64,000 nt of DNA from Streptomyces humicola (GTDB taxonomy: Bacteria > Actinomycetota > Actinomycetes > Streptomycetales > Streptomycetaceae). This document shows, one piece after another, positions 1 through 8,217 of the stretch. Position numbers and translations under genes: made by a program. The notes under the pieces were generated by a model. The model was not told the DNA's origin. It worked only from the letters and a program-made list of their open reading frames with translations, and made no database searches. Each line of letters opens with the position of its first letter. Position 1 is the first letter of the stretch. The stretch covers positions 62,001 to 126,000 of the forward strand of contig NZ_JANFNG010000017.1 in NCBI RefSeq assembly GCF_024436035.1. The letters run 5' to 3'.

Positions 1-1544
1 ACGGCACCGGGGCCGGAGCACCGCACCTGGACGCCGTCACGCTCGCCGCGCTCCTCGCCCGCGAGGCCGGAAGCGCCCCCGCCGAAGGCGCCGACCTCGC
101 CTTCCGGGTTGCCGACTCCGTCCGCCGTACCGCAGTCTTCCTGCGCGAACGCCGTATCACCGCGGCTCCGGCGCAGGGCGTGCCGCCCTTTCTCAGCGCC
201 GAGCAGTCGCTCGTCCTCGGCCACCCACTCCACCCCACCCCCAAGAGCCGCGAGTTGCTCACCGACGCCGAGGCGCAGGCCTACTCGCCCGAGCTGCGCG
301 GTGCGTTCCCGCTGCACTGGATGGCCGTCGACCGTTCCGTCCTCGCCACCGACTCGGCCTGGACCGTCCGCGGGCGCACCATCCCCGCGGACCGGCTCAC
401 CGCGGAACTCCTCGGCCCCGGCACCGAGCTGCCCGCATCCGTCGTGGCCCTGCCGCTCCACCCCTGGCAGGCCGGCGAGCTGACGCACCGTCCACAGGTG
501 CGCCGCCTGATCGACGCAGGCCTGCTCCACGATCTTGGCCCGCGAGGCGACGCATGGCACCCCACCTCGTCGGTGCGCACCGTGTACCGGCACGGCGCGC
601 CCGCCATGCTCAAACTCTCCCTCGCAGTGCGCATCACCAACTCCCGCCGGGAGAACCTGCGCAAGGAGTTGTTGCGCGGCGCCGAAGTCCATCGCCTGCT
701 GCGCACCGGCCTCGCCGACCAGTGGCACGCCGCGCACCCCCGCTTCGACATCGTCCGCGACCCGGCCTGGATCGCCGTGGACACGCCCGACGGCGAACCC
801 GTCCCCGGGCTGGACGTCGTCCTGCGCCATCCCACCTTCGGCGCCGACGACGACATCAACTGCCTCGCCGGGCTGACGGCGCTGCGACCGGAGCCCGCGA
901 CAGCGCAGCGGTCGCCGTATGTACTCCGCTCGCGCCTCGCCGGACTCGTCGAGGGGCTCGCCGTCCGGACCGGACGCCGGGTCGCCGCGGTCGCCACCGA
1001 GTGGTTCCTGCGTTATCTCGACGCGGTTGTCCTGCCAGTGCTGTGGCTGGATGGTGAAGCGGGCGTCGCCCTCGAAGCCCATCAGCAGAACACGCTGGTG
1101 CTCCTCGACCCCGACGGCTGGCCGATCGGCGGACGGTACCGCGACAACCAGGGCTACTACTTCCGGGAGTCGCGCCGCGCCGAACTCGAAAAGCGACTGC
1201 CCGGCATCGGCACCCACAGCGAGACGTTCGTCCCCGACGCGGTGGCGGACGAGCGGTTCGCGTACTACCTCGGGATCAACAACGTGCTCGGCCTGATCGG
1301 TACGTTCGGCTCCCAGCGCCTCGCCGACGAACGGGTGCTGCTCGCCGCCTTCCGCCGCTTCCTGGGGAAGGCGGCCACCGGCGGCCGATCGCCGCTGCCG
1401 ACGCACCTCCTGGACCAGCCGACTCTGCGCTGCAAGGCCAACCTGCTCACCCGGCTGCACGGCCTCGACGAACTGATCGGCCCGGTCGACACCCAGTCCG
1501 TGTACGTCACCATCCCCAACCCCCTTGCCGCACCCGCGGCGTGA
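1..1544 (+). CDS. IucA/IucC-family siderophore synthetase (5' truncated by window edge)
   Basis: NRPS-independent siderophore (NIS) synthetase, which adenylates a carboxylate (typically citrate or its derivatives) and condenses it with an amine or hydroxylamine. The frame is open from base 3, so the gene begins outside the window; 513 codons are visible, and full-length members run to about 580-620 residues. Family marks are visible: the GHPLHPTPKSR block near nt 215-260, LPLHPWQ near nt 455, an Arg-rich KLSLAVRITNSRR segment near nt 610, and EAHQQN followed by YRDNQGYYF near nt 1075-1170. The stop lies 21 nt before the acetyltransferase gene, and a second synthetase follows, so the three form one operon. 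The substrate cannot be read from sequence. Family assignment is secure. Confidence 0.93.
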   Translation, partial: GTGAGAPHLDAVTLAALLAREAGSAPAEGADLAFRVADSVRRTAVFLRERRITAAPAQGVPPFLSAEQSLVLGHPLHPTPKSRELLTDAEAQAYSPELRGAFPLHWMAVDRSVLATDSAWTVRGRTIPADRLTAELLGPGTELPASVVALPLHPWQAGELTHRPQVRRLIDAGLLHDLGPRGDAWHPTSSVRTVYRHGAPAMLKLSLAVRITNSRRENLRKELLRGAEVHRLLRTGLADQWHAAHPRFDIVRDPAWIAVDTPDGEPVPGLDVVLRHPTFGADDDINCLAGLTALRPEPATAQRSPYVLRSRLAGLVEGLAVRTGRRVAAVATEWFLRYLDAVVLPVLWLDGEAGVALEAHQQNTLVLLDPDGWPIGGRYRDNQGYYFRESRRAELEKRLPGIGTHSETFVPDAVADERFAYYLGINNVLGLIGTFGSQRLADERVLLAAFRRFLGKAATGGRSPLPTHLLDQPTLRCKANLLTRLHGLDELIGPVDTQSVYVTIPNPLAAPAA

Positions 1545-1565
1545 ACCACGCGGAGGGCCACCCCC

Positions 1566-2321
1566 ATGCCGCCGACCGAATCCCACACCCACACGGAAGC
1601 CGAAACGGAGAACGGGACGGACACCGAGGACACGCTCGACCTCACGCTCCCCGCCGAGCTCGCGAAACCCGCCGAGCGCTTCGCCGGGCTCCCTCCGGAG
1701 ACGGACACCACCGCACCGACCGGTCGCGTCCCGGTGCGCCTGGGCGATCACGATCTCCTCGACAGCCTCGCCGAGTGGGGCCCCGAGACCACCCCGCACG
1801 GCACCTTCCAGCTCGTCCCCGTCGTCGTCGCGCGCGATCTTCCGACCGTCACCGGCTGGATGAACGATCCGGCTGTCGCCGAGTTCTGGGAGCTGTCCGG
1901 CCCGCCCGACATCACCGAGAAACATCTGCGCGAACAGATCGACGGCGACGGCCGCAGCGTCCCGTGTCTCGGCGTCCTCGACGGCACGCCGATGAGCTAC
2001 TGGGAGATCTACCGAGCCGACCTCGACCCCGTAGCCCGCTACTACCCCGTACGACCCAATGACACCGGCATCCATCTGCTGATCGGCCGCGTCGCCGACC
2101 GCGGCCGCGGCCTGGGCTCGGCCCTGCTGCGCACCGTTGCCGACCAGGTGCTGGACCACCGGCCCGGCTGCGCACGCGTCATCGCAGAACCGGATCTGCG
2201 CAACAACCCCTCGGTCGCGGCCTTTCTCACCGCAGGCTTCCGGTTCGCCGCCGAGATCGACCTCCCGGAGAAGCGCGCCGCTTTGGTGATCCGCGACCGC
2301 GCCCTGCGACACCTGCTCTGA
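1566..2321 (+). CDS. GNAT acetyltransferase of siderophore biosynthesis (IucB/RhbD-like)
   Basis: 251-residue GNAT protein expected to acylate an amine or hydroxylamine building block with acetyl-CoA before NIS condensation. The N-terminal ~80 residues are Thr/Glu/Pro-rich and poorly conserved in appearance. The catalytic part has SYWEIYRADLDPVARYYPV (about residues 140-158), the acetyl-CoA loop GRGLGSALL (about 177-185) and the NNPSVAAFLTAGF segment, all typical of the siderophore branch (IucB, RhbD, MbtK). GGAGGG at 1554-1559 precedes the ATG. It sits between two IucA/IucC genes, which is the strongest argument for a siderophore role. Acyl donor and acceptor are not determinable here. Confidence 0.88.
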   Translation: MPPTESHTHTEAETENGTDTEDTLDLTLPAELAKPAERFAGLPPETDTTAPTGRVPVRLGDHDLLDSLAEWGPETTPHGTFQLVPVVVARDLPTVTGWMNDPAVAEFWELSGPPDITEKHLREQIDGDGRSVPCLGVLDGTPMSYWEIYRADLDPVARYYPVRPNDTGIHLLIGRVADRGRGLGSALLRTVADQVLDHRPGCARVIAEPDLRNNPSVAAFLTAGFRFAAEIDLPEKRAALVIRDRALRHLL

Positions 2322-2369
2322 CAAGCCCCGTCCCCAGACATCGTCCATCCCGCCCCCAGGAGCCGACAG

Positions 2370-4160
2370 GTGCTGCACCTTCCCCGCGAACTCTCCGAGG
2401 ACGTCTGGTCACGCGTAGCCCGCGCCATACTCGCCAAGATGCTCGGCGAGTTCGCCTACGAGGAGGTCCTCGCTCCCGAGCCCGACGGCGCCGGCGGCAT
2501 CGGCGGCACCGCCGCCCCCGGCGGCGCGTACCGGCTGGAGTTCGGCGACGGCGTCACCTACCGGTTCCGGGCGCGACGGGGCGCCTACGGCAGCTGGCGC
2601 GTCGACCCCGCCTCGATCACCCCGACCGGCGACCCCTTCGATTTCCTCACCCGCGCCCGCCGTGCCATCGGATTGTCCGGCGACACCCTCGGTCATCTCC
2701 TGCGGGAGCTCACCGCGACCCTCGCCGCCGACGCCCGCCTCGCGGCGCATGCACTCTCCGCCGCGGACCTCGCCGACCTCGACTACGCCTCGCTCGAAGG
2801 TCACCAGACCGGCCACCCCTGGATCGTCCCCAACAAGGGCCGCCTCGGCTTCTCATCCACCGACACCGCGCGGTGGGCGCCCGAAGCGCGATGCCCGCGG
2901 CCGCTGCCCTGGATCGCCGTGGGCCGCGGACTTGCCGCTTACCGTGGCGTCGCAGGGTTGGAGACACCCCGCAGCCTCTACGCTTGCGAGCTCGACGAGT
3001 CCGTGCTGCGCGCCTTCGACGACACCGTGCGGCGCCGCGGAGCCGACCCCGGCGACCACCTCTACCTGCCCGTCCACCCGTGGCAGTGGGACGAGACCGT
3101 CGTCCCGCTCTTCGCCCCCTCCATCGCCCGCGCGGACATCATCCCGCTGCCGACCGACGGCGACCTGCGCCTGCCCCAGCAGTCGATTCGCACCTTCCTC
3201 AACGTCAGCCGGCCGGAGCGGCACACCGTCAAACTGCCGCTCTCCGTCCTCAACACGCTGGTCTGGCGCGGCCTGCCCACGCAGCGCACGCTCGCCGCAC
3301 CCGCCGTAACGGCCTGGGTCCACGCACTGCGCGACGCCGATGCGTTCCTGCGCGACGACTGCCGCGTCATCCTGCTCGGTGAGGTCGCCTCCGTCACCGT
3401 CGAGCACCCGGTCTACGACCACCTCCCCGAGGTCCCGTACCAGTACAAGGAGCTGCTCGGGGCGATCTGGCGGGAGCCGCTCGCCCGCCACCTCGACCCC
3501 GGCGAGCGGGCCCGCACCCTCGCCGCACTGATCCACACCGATCCCGCGGGCCGCTGCCTCACCGCGGAACTCGTCCGGCGCTCCGGCCTCGACGCCCGCA
3601 CCTGGCTACGGCGGCTCTTCGCTGCCCTGCTCCCGCCGCTGCTGCATTTCCTCTACCGTTACGGCACCGTCTTCTCGCCACACGGCGAGAACGCGATCGT
3701 CGTCTTCGACGAGGGCGATGTGCCGGTGCGGCTCGCCGTCAAGGACTTCGTCGACGACATCAACATCAGCGCCGAACCGCTGCCCGAGCTCGACACCATG
3801 CCGGACGAGGTCCGCCGCATCCTGCTCACCGAACCGCCCGCCTTCCTCACCCAGTTCATCCATTCGGGTCTCTTCGTGGGAGTCCTGCGCTACCTCGCGC
3901 CGCTCTGCGAGGAGCAACTCGGCGTCTGCGAGGACGACTTCTGGGCAATGGTGCGCGAGGAGATCGTCCGCCACCACGACCGCTTCCCCGAGCTCAAGGA
4001 GCGCTTCGCCCTCTTCGACCTGCTCACCCCGCGCATCGATCGGCTCTGCCTCAACCGCAACCGGCTGCACCTCGACGGCTACCGGGACCGGCCCGAGCGC
4101 CCGCATGCCGCCGTCCACGGCACCGTGCCCAATCCGCTGCATCCCCTGCACGGGCTGTGA
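2370..4160 (+). CDS. IucA/IucC-family siderophore synthetase
   Basis: Complete 596-residue NIS synthetase. A GTG start is supported by AGGAG at 2358-2362 with 7-nt spacing. Family motifs: GHPWIVPNKGRLGFS (about residues 148-162), LPVHPWQWDETVVPLF (about 232-247), KLPLSVLNTL (about 288), HGENAIVVFDEG (about 435) and KDFVDDINIS. It resembles the upstream synthetase only in these motifs, so the two probably perform successive condensations on different intermediates rather than being a recent duplication. It is the last gene of the operon, 52 nt before the helicase gene. Synteny with S. coelicolor SCO5799-5801 is from memory; the product of that locus is, to my knowledge, not settled. Confidence 0.93.
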   Translation: MLHLPRELSEDVWSRVARAILAKMLGEFAYEEVLAPEPDGAGGIGGTAAPGGAYRLEFGDGVTYRFRARRGAYGSWRVDPASITPTGDPFDFLTRARRAIGLSGDTLGHLLRELTATLAADARLAAHALSAADLADLDYASLEGHQTGHPWIVPNKGRLGFSSTDTARWAPEARCPRPLPWIAVGRGLAAYRGVAGLETPRSLYACELDESVLRAFDDTVRRRGADPGDHLYLPVHPWQWDETVVPLFAPSIARADIIPLPTDGDLRLPQQSIRTFLNVSRPERHTVKLPLSVLNTLVWRGLPTQRTLAAPAVTAWVHALRDADAFLRDDCRVILLGEVASVTVEHPVYDHLPEVPYQYKELLGAIWREPLARHLDPGERARTLAALIHTDPAGRCLTAELVRRSGLDARTWLRRLFAALLPPLLHFLYRYGTVFSPHGENAIVVFDEGDVPVRLAVKDFVDDINISAEPLPELDTMPDEVRRILLTEPPAFLTQFIHSGLFVGVLRYLAPLCEEQLGVCEDDFWAMVREEIVRHHDRFPELKERFALFDLLTPRIDRLCLNRNRLHLDGYRDRPERPHAAVHGTVPNPLHPLHGL

Positions 4161-4212
4161 CCGCCGCCTTCGGCCACCCGCTGTCAGTGGCGCGACGTAG
4201 GGTGGGTCCCCT

Positions 4213-6189
4213 ATGAGCAAGCCCGCCCTCACCGAACTCCTCCACGCCGCTGTCACCGCTGTCGGCGGTGTCGAACGGCCCGGCCAGGTCTCGATGGCCG
4301 AGGCGGTCGCGACCGCCATCGACGACACCTCCCACCTGCTCGTTCAGGCGGGCACAGGCACCGGAAAATCGCTCGGCTACCTCGTCCCGGCCCTGGCGCA
4401 CGGCGAGCGCGTGGTCGTCGCCACCGCGACCCTCGCCCTGCAGCGGCAGCTCATCGAACGGGACCTGCCGCGCACGGTCGAGGCGCTCAGGCCCCTGCTG
4501 CGCCGCGAGCCGCAGTACGCGACGCTCAAGGGCCGCTCCAACTATCTGTGCCTTCACCGGCTGCACGAAGGGGTGCCGGGTGACGAAGAGGACGGCCTCT
4601 TCGACCCGATGGAGCAAATGGGTGGGCCGACGAGCAAGCTCGGCAAGGATCTGCTGCGGCTGCGCGACTGGGCGGACGAGGCGGAGACCGGCGACCGCGA
4701 CGCGCTCAGCCCCGGCGTCTCCGACCGTGCCTGGGCGCAGGTCTCGGTCAGCTCCCGCGAGTGCCTGGGCGCGAGCAAGTGCCCGTACGGCGCGGAGTGC
4801 TTCGCCGAGGCCGCCCGCGAGCGCGCCAAACTCGCCGACGTCGTCGTGACCAATCACGCGCTGCTGGCGATCGACGCCATCGAGGGCGCGCCCGTGCTCC
4901 CCAGCCACGAGGTGCTGATCGTCGACGAGGCCCACGAGCTGGTCTCGCGGGTCACCGGCGTCGCCACCGGGGAGCTGACGCCGGGCGCGGTGAACCGGGC
5001 CGTGAAGCGCTCGGCCAGACTCGTCAACGAGAAGGCTGCCGATGCGCTGCTCAGCGCCTCGGAGGGCTTCGAGCGGCTGATGGAGCTCGCGCTGCCCGGC
5101 CGGCTTGAGACGGTTCCGGAGGATCTGGCGTATGTGCTCGCCGCGCTGCGCGACGCCTGCCGCCAGGTGATCACCTCCCTGGGCGAGGTGCGGGACAAGT
5201 CGGTGACGGACGAGGACGCCGTACGCAAGCAGGCCCTCGCCTCGATCGAGAATGTGCACGCGGTGGCCGAGCGGCTGCTGCAGACCAATGAGTACGACGT
5301 GATCTGGTGCGAGCGCCATGACCGCTTCGGCGCCTCGCTGCGCGTCGCGCCGCTCTCGGTCTCCGGGCTGCTGCGGGAGAAGTTGTTCGCCGAGCGGTCG
5401 GTGGTACTGACCTCGGCGACGCTCAGGCTGGGCGGTGACTTCAACGGGGTGGCGGCCTCGCTCGGGCTGGCCCCGCAGGACGCCGAGCCGGCCGAGGGGG
5501 AGGAGCTGCCCGCGTGGCGGGGCATCGACGTCGGCTCGCCGTTCGACTACCCCAAGCAGGGCATCCTCTACGTCGCCAGGCACCTGCGCCAGCCCGGCCG
5601 TGAGGGCAGCCGCGACGACATGCTGGACGAGCTCGCGGAGCTGGTCGAGGCGGCGGGCGGGCGCACTCTGGGCCTGTTCTCCTCGATGCGCGCCGCCCAG
5701 GCAGCGGCGGAGGCGATGCGCGGCAGGCTCGACATGCCGGTCCTCCTGCAGGGAGAGGAGACGCTCGGCGAGCTGATCCGAGCCTTCGCCGAATCGGCGC
5801 GAACCTGCCTGTTCGGCACCTTGTCTCTCTGGCAGGGCGTGGACGTCCCGGGGTCAAACTGCCAGCTGGTGGTGATGGACCGGATTCCGTTCCCGCGGCC
5901 GGACGATCCCCTGATGAGCGCCCGCCAGAAGGCCGTCGAGGAGCACGGTGGCAACGGCTTCATGGCGGTCGCGGCGACGCATGCGGCGCTGCTGATGGCA
6001 CAGGGGGCGGGACGGCTCATCCGTTCGACGGACGACCGCGGGGTGGTCGCCGTCCTCGACCCCCGGCTGGCGACGGCACGGTACGGCAGCTTCCTGCGGG
6101 CCTCGATGCCGCCGTTCTGGTACACGGTCGACCGCAATCAGGTGCGCAAGTCGCTCGCCGCCATCGCAGCGGCAGCCGACGCCCGTTAA
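4213..6189 (+). CDS. dinG: DinG/XPD-type ATP-dependent DNA helicase
   Basis: 658-residue superfamily-2 helicase of the iron-sulphur XPD/DinG group, expected to unwind 5'-to-3' and to act on repair intermediates such as R-loops. Visible: Walker A AGTGTGKS (residues 46-53), four cysteines placed as for a 4Fe-4S cluster (Cys113, Cys184, Cys190, Cys196), DEAH box at 238-241, VLTSATL motif and a C-terminal LWQGVDVPG / QGAGRLIRS block (motifs V and VI). There is no N-terminal exonuclease domain, unlike Gram-positive long DinG proteins. TAGGGT at 4198-4203 lies 9 nt before the ATG and no Shine-Dalgarno is evident, so transcription may start at or near the start codon. It converges on lexA, but no LexA box lies upstream. 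The helicase family is certain; the exact cellular name less so. Confidence 0.9.
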   Translation: MSKPALTELLHAAVTAVGGVERPGQVSMAEAVATAIDDTSHLLVQAGTGTGKSLGYLVPALAHGERVVVATATLALQRQLIERDLPRTVEALRPLLRREPQYATLKGRSNYLCLHRLHEGVPGDEEDGLFDPMEQMGGPTSKLGKDLLRLRDWADEAETGDRDALSPGVSDRAWAQVSVSSRECLGASKCPYGAECFAEAARERAKLADVVVTNHALLAIDAIEGAPVLPSHEVLIVDEAHELVSRVTGVATGELTPGAVNRAVKRSARLVNEKAADALLSASEGFERLMELALPGRLETVPEDLAYVLAALRDACRQVITSLGEVRDKSVTDEDAVRKQALASIENVHAVAERLLQTNEYDVIWCERHDRFGASLRVAPLSVSGLLREKLFAERSVVLTSATLRLGGDFNGVAASLGLAPQDAEPAEGEELPAWRGIDVGSPFDYPKQGILYVARHLRQPGREGSRDDMLDELAELVEAAGGRTLGLFSSMRAAQAAAEAMRGRLDMPVLLQGEETLGELIRAFAESARTCLFGTLSLWQGVDVPGSNCQLVVMDRIPFPRPDDPLMSARQKAVEEHGGNGFMAVAATHAALLMAQGAGRLIRSTDDRGVVAVLDPRLATARYGSFLRASMPPFWYTVDRNQVRKSLAAIAAAADAR

Positions 6190-6198
6190 CGTCGGCTC

Positions 6199-6263
6199 AC
6201 GCAGACGTCTGCGTCATCCGCAGACGTCAGGACCCCGGAACCGGCGCAGGGGCTCCGGGGTCC
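6199..6263. terminator. Double hairpin between convergent dinG and lexA
   Basis: A perfect 16-bp palindrome (6199-6214) is followed by a 10-bp perfect stem (6230-6239 with 6254-6263, 14-nt loop). The gene ends converge here, so it can terminate both strands. No U-tract is present, as is usual in Streptomyces. Confidence 0.7.
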
Positions 6264-6278
6264 GCCTGGCAGGGGCGC

Positions 6279-7076
6279 TCAGACCCTTCGCAGTACTGCT
6301 ACGACCTTGCCGAGGATCGTCGCCTCGTCGCCGGGGATGGGCTGGTACGCGGAGTTGTGCGGGAGCAGCCACACATGGCCGTTCTCCCGCTTGAAGCGCT
6401 TGACCGTCGCTTCGCCGTCGAGCATCGCGGCGACGATGTCGCCGTTCTCCGCGACGGGCTGACGGCGCACGGTCACCCAGTCTCCGTCGCAGATGGCGGC
6501 CTCGATCATCGAGTCGCCGACCACCTTGAGCACGAACAGCTCGCCGTCGCCGACCAGTTGACGCGGGAGCGGGAAGACGTCCTCGACGGACTCCTCCGCG
6601 AGGATCGGCCCGCCCGCGGCGATCCGGCCCACCAGCGGCACATACGACGCGGACGGCTTGCCCGTGGTGTCGGTGGGCTGCGTGTGGGGGGTGTCCGAGG
6701 CGCGCACCTCATAGGCGCGCGGGCGGTGCGGGTCGCGACGCAGGAAGCCCTTGCGCTCCAGCGCCATCAGCTGGTGCGCGACGGAGGAGGTGGACGACAG
6801 CCCGACCGCCTGTCCGATCTCCCGCATGGACGGCGGGTATCCCCGCCGCTGGACCGAATCCCGGATGACTTCGATGACGCGACGCTGGCGGTCGGTGAGG
6901 CCTGAGCTGTCCGCGCGAATTCCCGGCGGCCGGCCGGGCAGCGATCGTGCGGGCTTCGTCGTCTCGTCGTTCATCGCGTCCATGGGCATGGCACTGGGCT
7001 GCAGCCGTTCCTGATTCCGGCGGTCCTGGGAGCGGTCATGTGCGGTGATGGTCGCGCTGTCTGCGGTGGTGGTCAC
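6279..7076 (-). CDS. lexA: LexA SOS repressor
   Basis: Self-cleaving repressor of the DNA-damage regulon. The N-terminal winged helix ([32 protein letters not shown] and following) starts near residue 55. The cleavage site Ala-Gly lies in GRIAAGGPI, the catalytic Ser in VGDSMIEAA and the catalytic Lys in EATVKRF. I chose the GTG at 7076 (265 residues) because GAGAGGGG lies just upstream and the [12 protein letters not shown]-terminus matches what I recall of Streptomyces LexA; the frame stays open for another 89 codons without better support, and a later ATG at MNDETT is possible. The first ~50 residues are a low-complexity extension. A LexA operator lies 64 nt upstream, giving autoregulation. 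Confidence 0.95.
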   Translation of the reverse strand: MTTTADSATITAHDRSQDRRNQERLQPSAMPMDAMNDETTKPARSLPGRPPGIRADSSGLTDRQRRVIEVIRDSVQRRGYPPSMREIGQAVGLSSTSSVAHQLMALERKGFLRRDPHRPRAYEVRASDTPHTQPTDTTGKPSASYVPLVGRIAAGGPILAEESVEDVFPLPRQLVGDGELFVLKVVGDSMIEAAICDGDWVTVRRQPVAENGDIVAAMLDGEATVKRFKRENGHVWLLPHNSAYQPIPGDEATILGKVVAVLRRV

Positions 7077-7139
7077 GGCGGCCCCTCTCGAGATGTTCTC
7101 CCTAGCGAGACAACGGTAGTTGGTTTCGAAAGGTTGCGC

Positions 7140-7153
7140 CAAACACACGTTCG
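7140..7153 (-). promoter_or_regulatory. LexA operator (SOS box) of lexA
   Basis: Read on the minus strand the site is CGAACGTGTGTTTG, matching the actinobacterial SOS box CGAAC-N4-GTTYG with both half sites and the 4-nt spacer. It lies 64 nt upstream of the lexA start codon, the expected place for autoregulation. Confidence 0.88.
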
Positions 7154-7369
7154 AGTGAACTTTCGCGAATCCGGTGACATGATCAAGATATTGGGTGTAT
7201 TGGCTGGCACTCCACCGTTGCCGAGTGGTGACCCACGGTGACGCCCGGGGGTCCGCACACACCGTACCGCCACCTCGCGTAGGCTCGCAGCCGCACTCAG
7301 GGATCGCCCGGAGGGTGTTCGAGGCGAACGGCCGACACGACACGCAGTTCGCGCGCCTCGCACCCAGGC

Positions 7370-7416
7370 CCCAGATCTAGTGGTTTCATTGGAAGTAGCC
7401 ACCCAGAAGTTGTGGT
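7370..7416. promoter_or_regulatory. Tandem NrdR-box-like pair
   Basis: CCCAGATCTAGTGGT (7370-7384) and CCCAGAAGTTGTGGT (7402-7416) match at 12 of 15 positions and are spaced 32 bp apart, about three helical turns. The first is a near-palindrome related to the NrdR consensus (acaCwAtATaTwGtgt). Paired boxes about 31-32 bp apart are characteristic of NrdR, which is encoded 130 bp downstream with its usual target. Confidence 0.65.
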
Positions 7417-7547
7417 CCCCGGGGCTCCGTTGCTCCTGGCATCGCCTATGCTTGTGGCTGCTTCGTGAGGCCTGTGAGGCGCATGAGGCGACGTTTCCAT
7501 GCCGCGCCGCAATTGTGCGCGTGCACAGAGGGTGAGGAGGGAAAGAC

Positions 7548-8072
7548 ATGCACTGCCCCTTCTGCAGGCACCCCGACAGCCGCGTCGTGGACAGCCGTAC
7601 CACCGACGACGGCACCTCGATCCGCCGACGTCGCCAGTGTCCCGACTGCGGGCGCCGTTTCACGACGGTGGAGACGGCGTCGCTGATGGTGATCAAGCGC
7701 AGCGGAGTGACCGAACCCTTCAGCCGTGACAAGGTCATCGCCGGGGTGCGGAAGGCCTGTCAGGGCCGCCCGGTCTCCGAGGACGCACTCGCCCAACTCG
7801 GGCAGCGCGTCGAGGAGGCGGTACGGGCCACCGGCAGCGCCGAGCTGTCCACCCACGACGTGGGGCTGGCGATACTCGGCCCGCTGCAGGATCTCGACCT
7901 TGTCGCCTATCTCCGCTTCGCCTCGGTCTACCGGGCCTTCGACTCGCTCGAGGACTTCGAGACAGCCATCACGGAGCTCCGCGGGGCCGCCCCCGCTGCC
8001 GAAGGCGCCGGAGTCCCCCGCGCCCCGGGCCCCCAAGGGCGGCAGACCGCCGACACCCGCAGCGCAGGGTGA
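7548..8072 (+). CDS. nrdR: NrdR ribonucleotide reductase repressor
   Basis: 174-residue transcriptional repressor that senses the ATP/dATP balance and shuts down ribonucleotide reductase operons. The N-terminal zinc ribbon uses CPFC (residues 3-6) and CPDC (about 31-34), followed by RRFTTVE. The middle is an ATP-cone ([24 protein letters not shown] onward, about residues 46-136). The C-terminal ~25 residues are a Gly/Ala/Pro tail beyond the usual ~150. ATG is preceded by GGTGAGGAGG. It is cotranscribed with nrdJ, and NrdR-like boxes upstream imply autoregulation. Confidence 0.96.
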   Translation: MHCPFCRHPDSRVVDSRTTDDGTSIRRRRQCPDCGRRFTTVETASLMVIKRSGVTEPFSRDKVIAGVRKACQGRPVSEDALAQLGQRVEEAVRATGSAELSTHDVGLAILGPLQDLDLVAYLRFASVYRAFDSLEDFETAITELRGAAPAAEGAGVPRAPGPQGRQTADTRSAG

Positions 8073-8217
8073 CCGGCGGGGCGCGGCGGCAGGAACCGCG
8101 CCCGACGACAGAACGACATGGACTTGCCGAGGCCAGGTACGCCGAGGCGGCAGACAACACCGTGCGGCGGGAAGAACCGCGGCACTTCAGGGCGTTTTGC
8201 CCGTATAGGGAGGCGGC

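Larger units (their letters stand above)
7077..7547. other. lexA-nrdR divergent intergenic region
   Basis: 471-nt control region between two regulator genes. It holds the LexA operator (7140-7153) for lexA and, on the nrdR side, two similar NrdR-box-like sites 32 bp apart (7370-7384 and 7402-7416). GGTGAGGAGG at 7531-7540 is the nrdR ribosome site. No cobalamin-riboswitch-like element was recognised, although the downstream reductase is B12-dependent. Confidence 0.7.

Noticed and set aside
7317-7329. GTTCGAGGCGAAC near nrdR as a second LexA box
   Set aside because: The half sites are in the reverse order (GTTCG then GAAC) and spacing is wrong.
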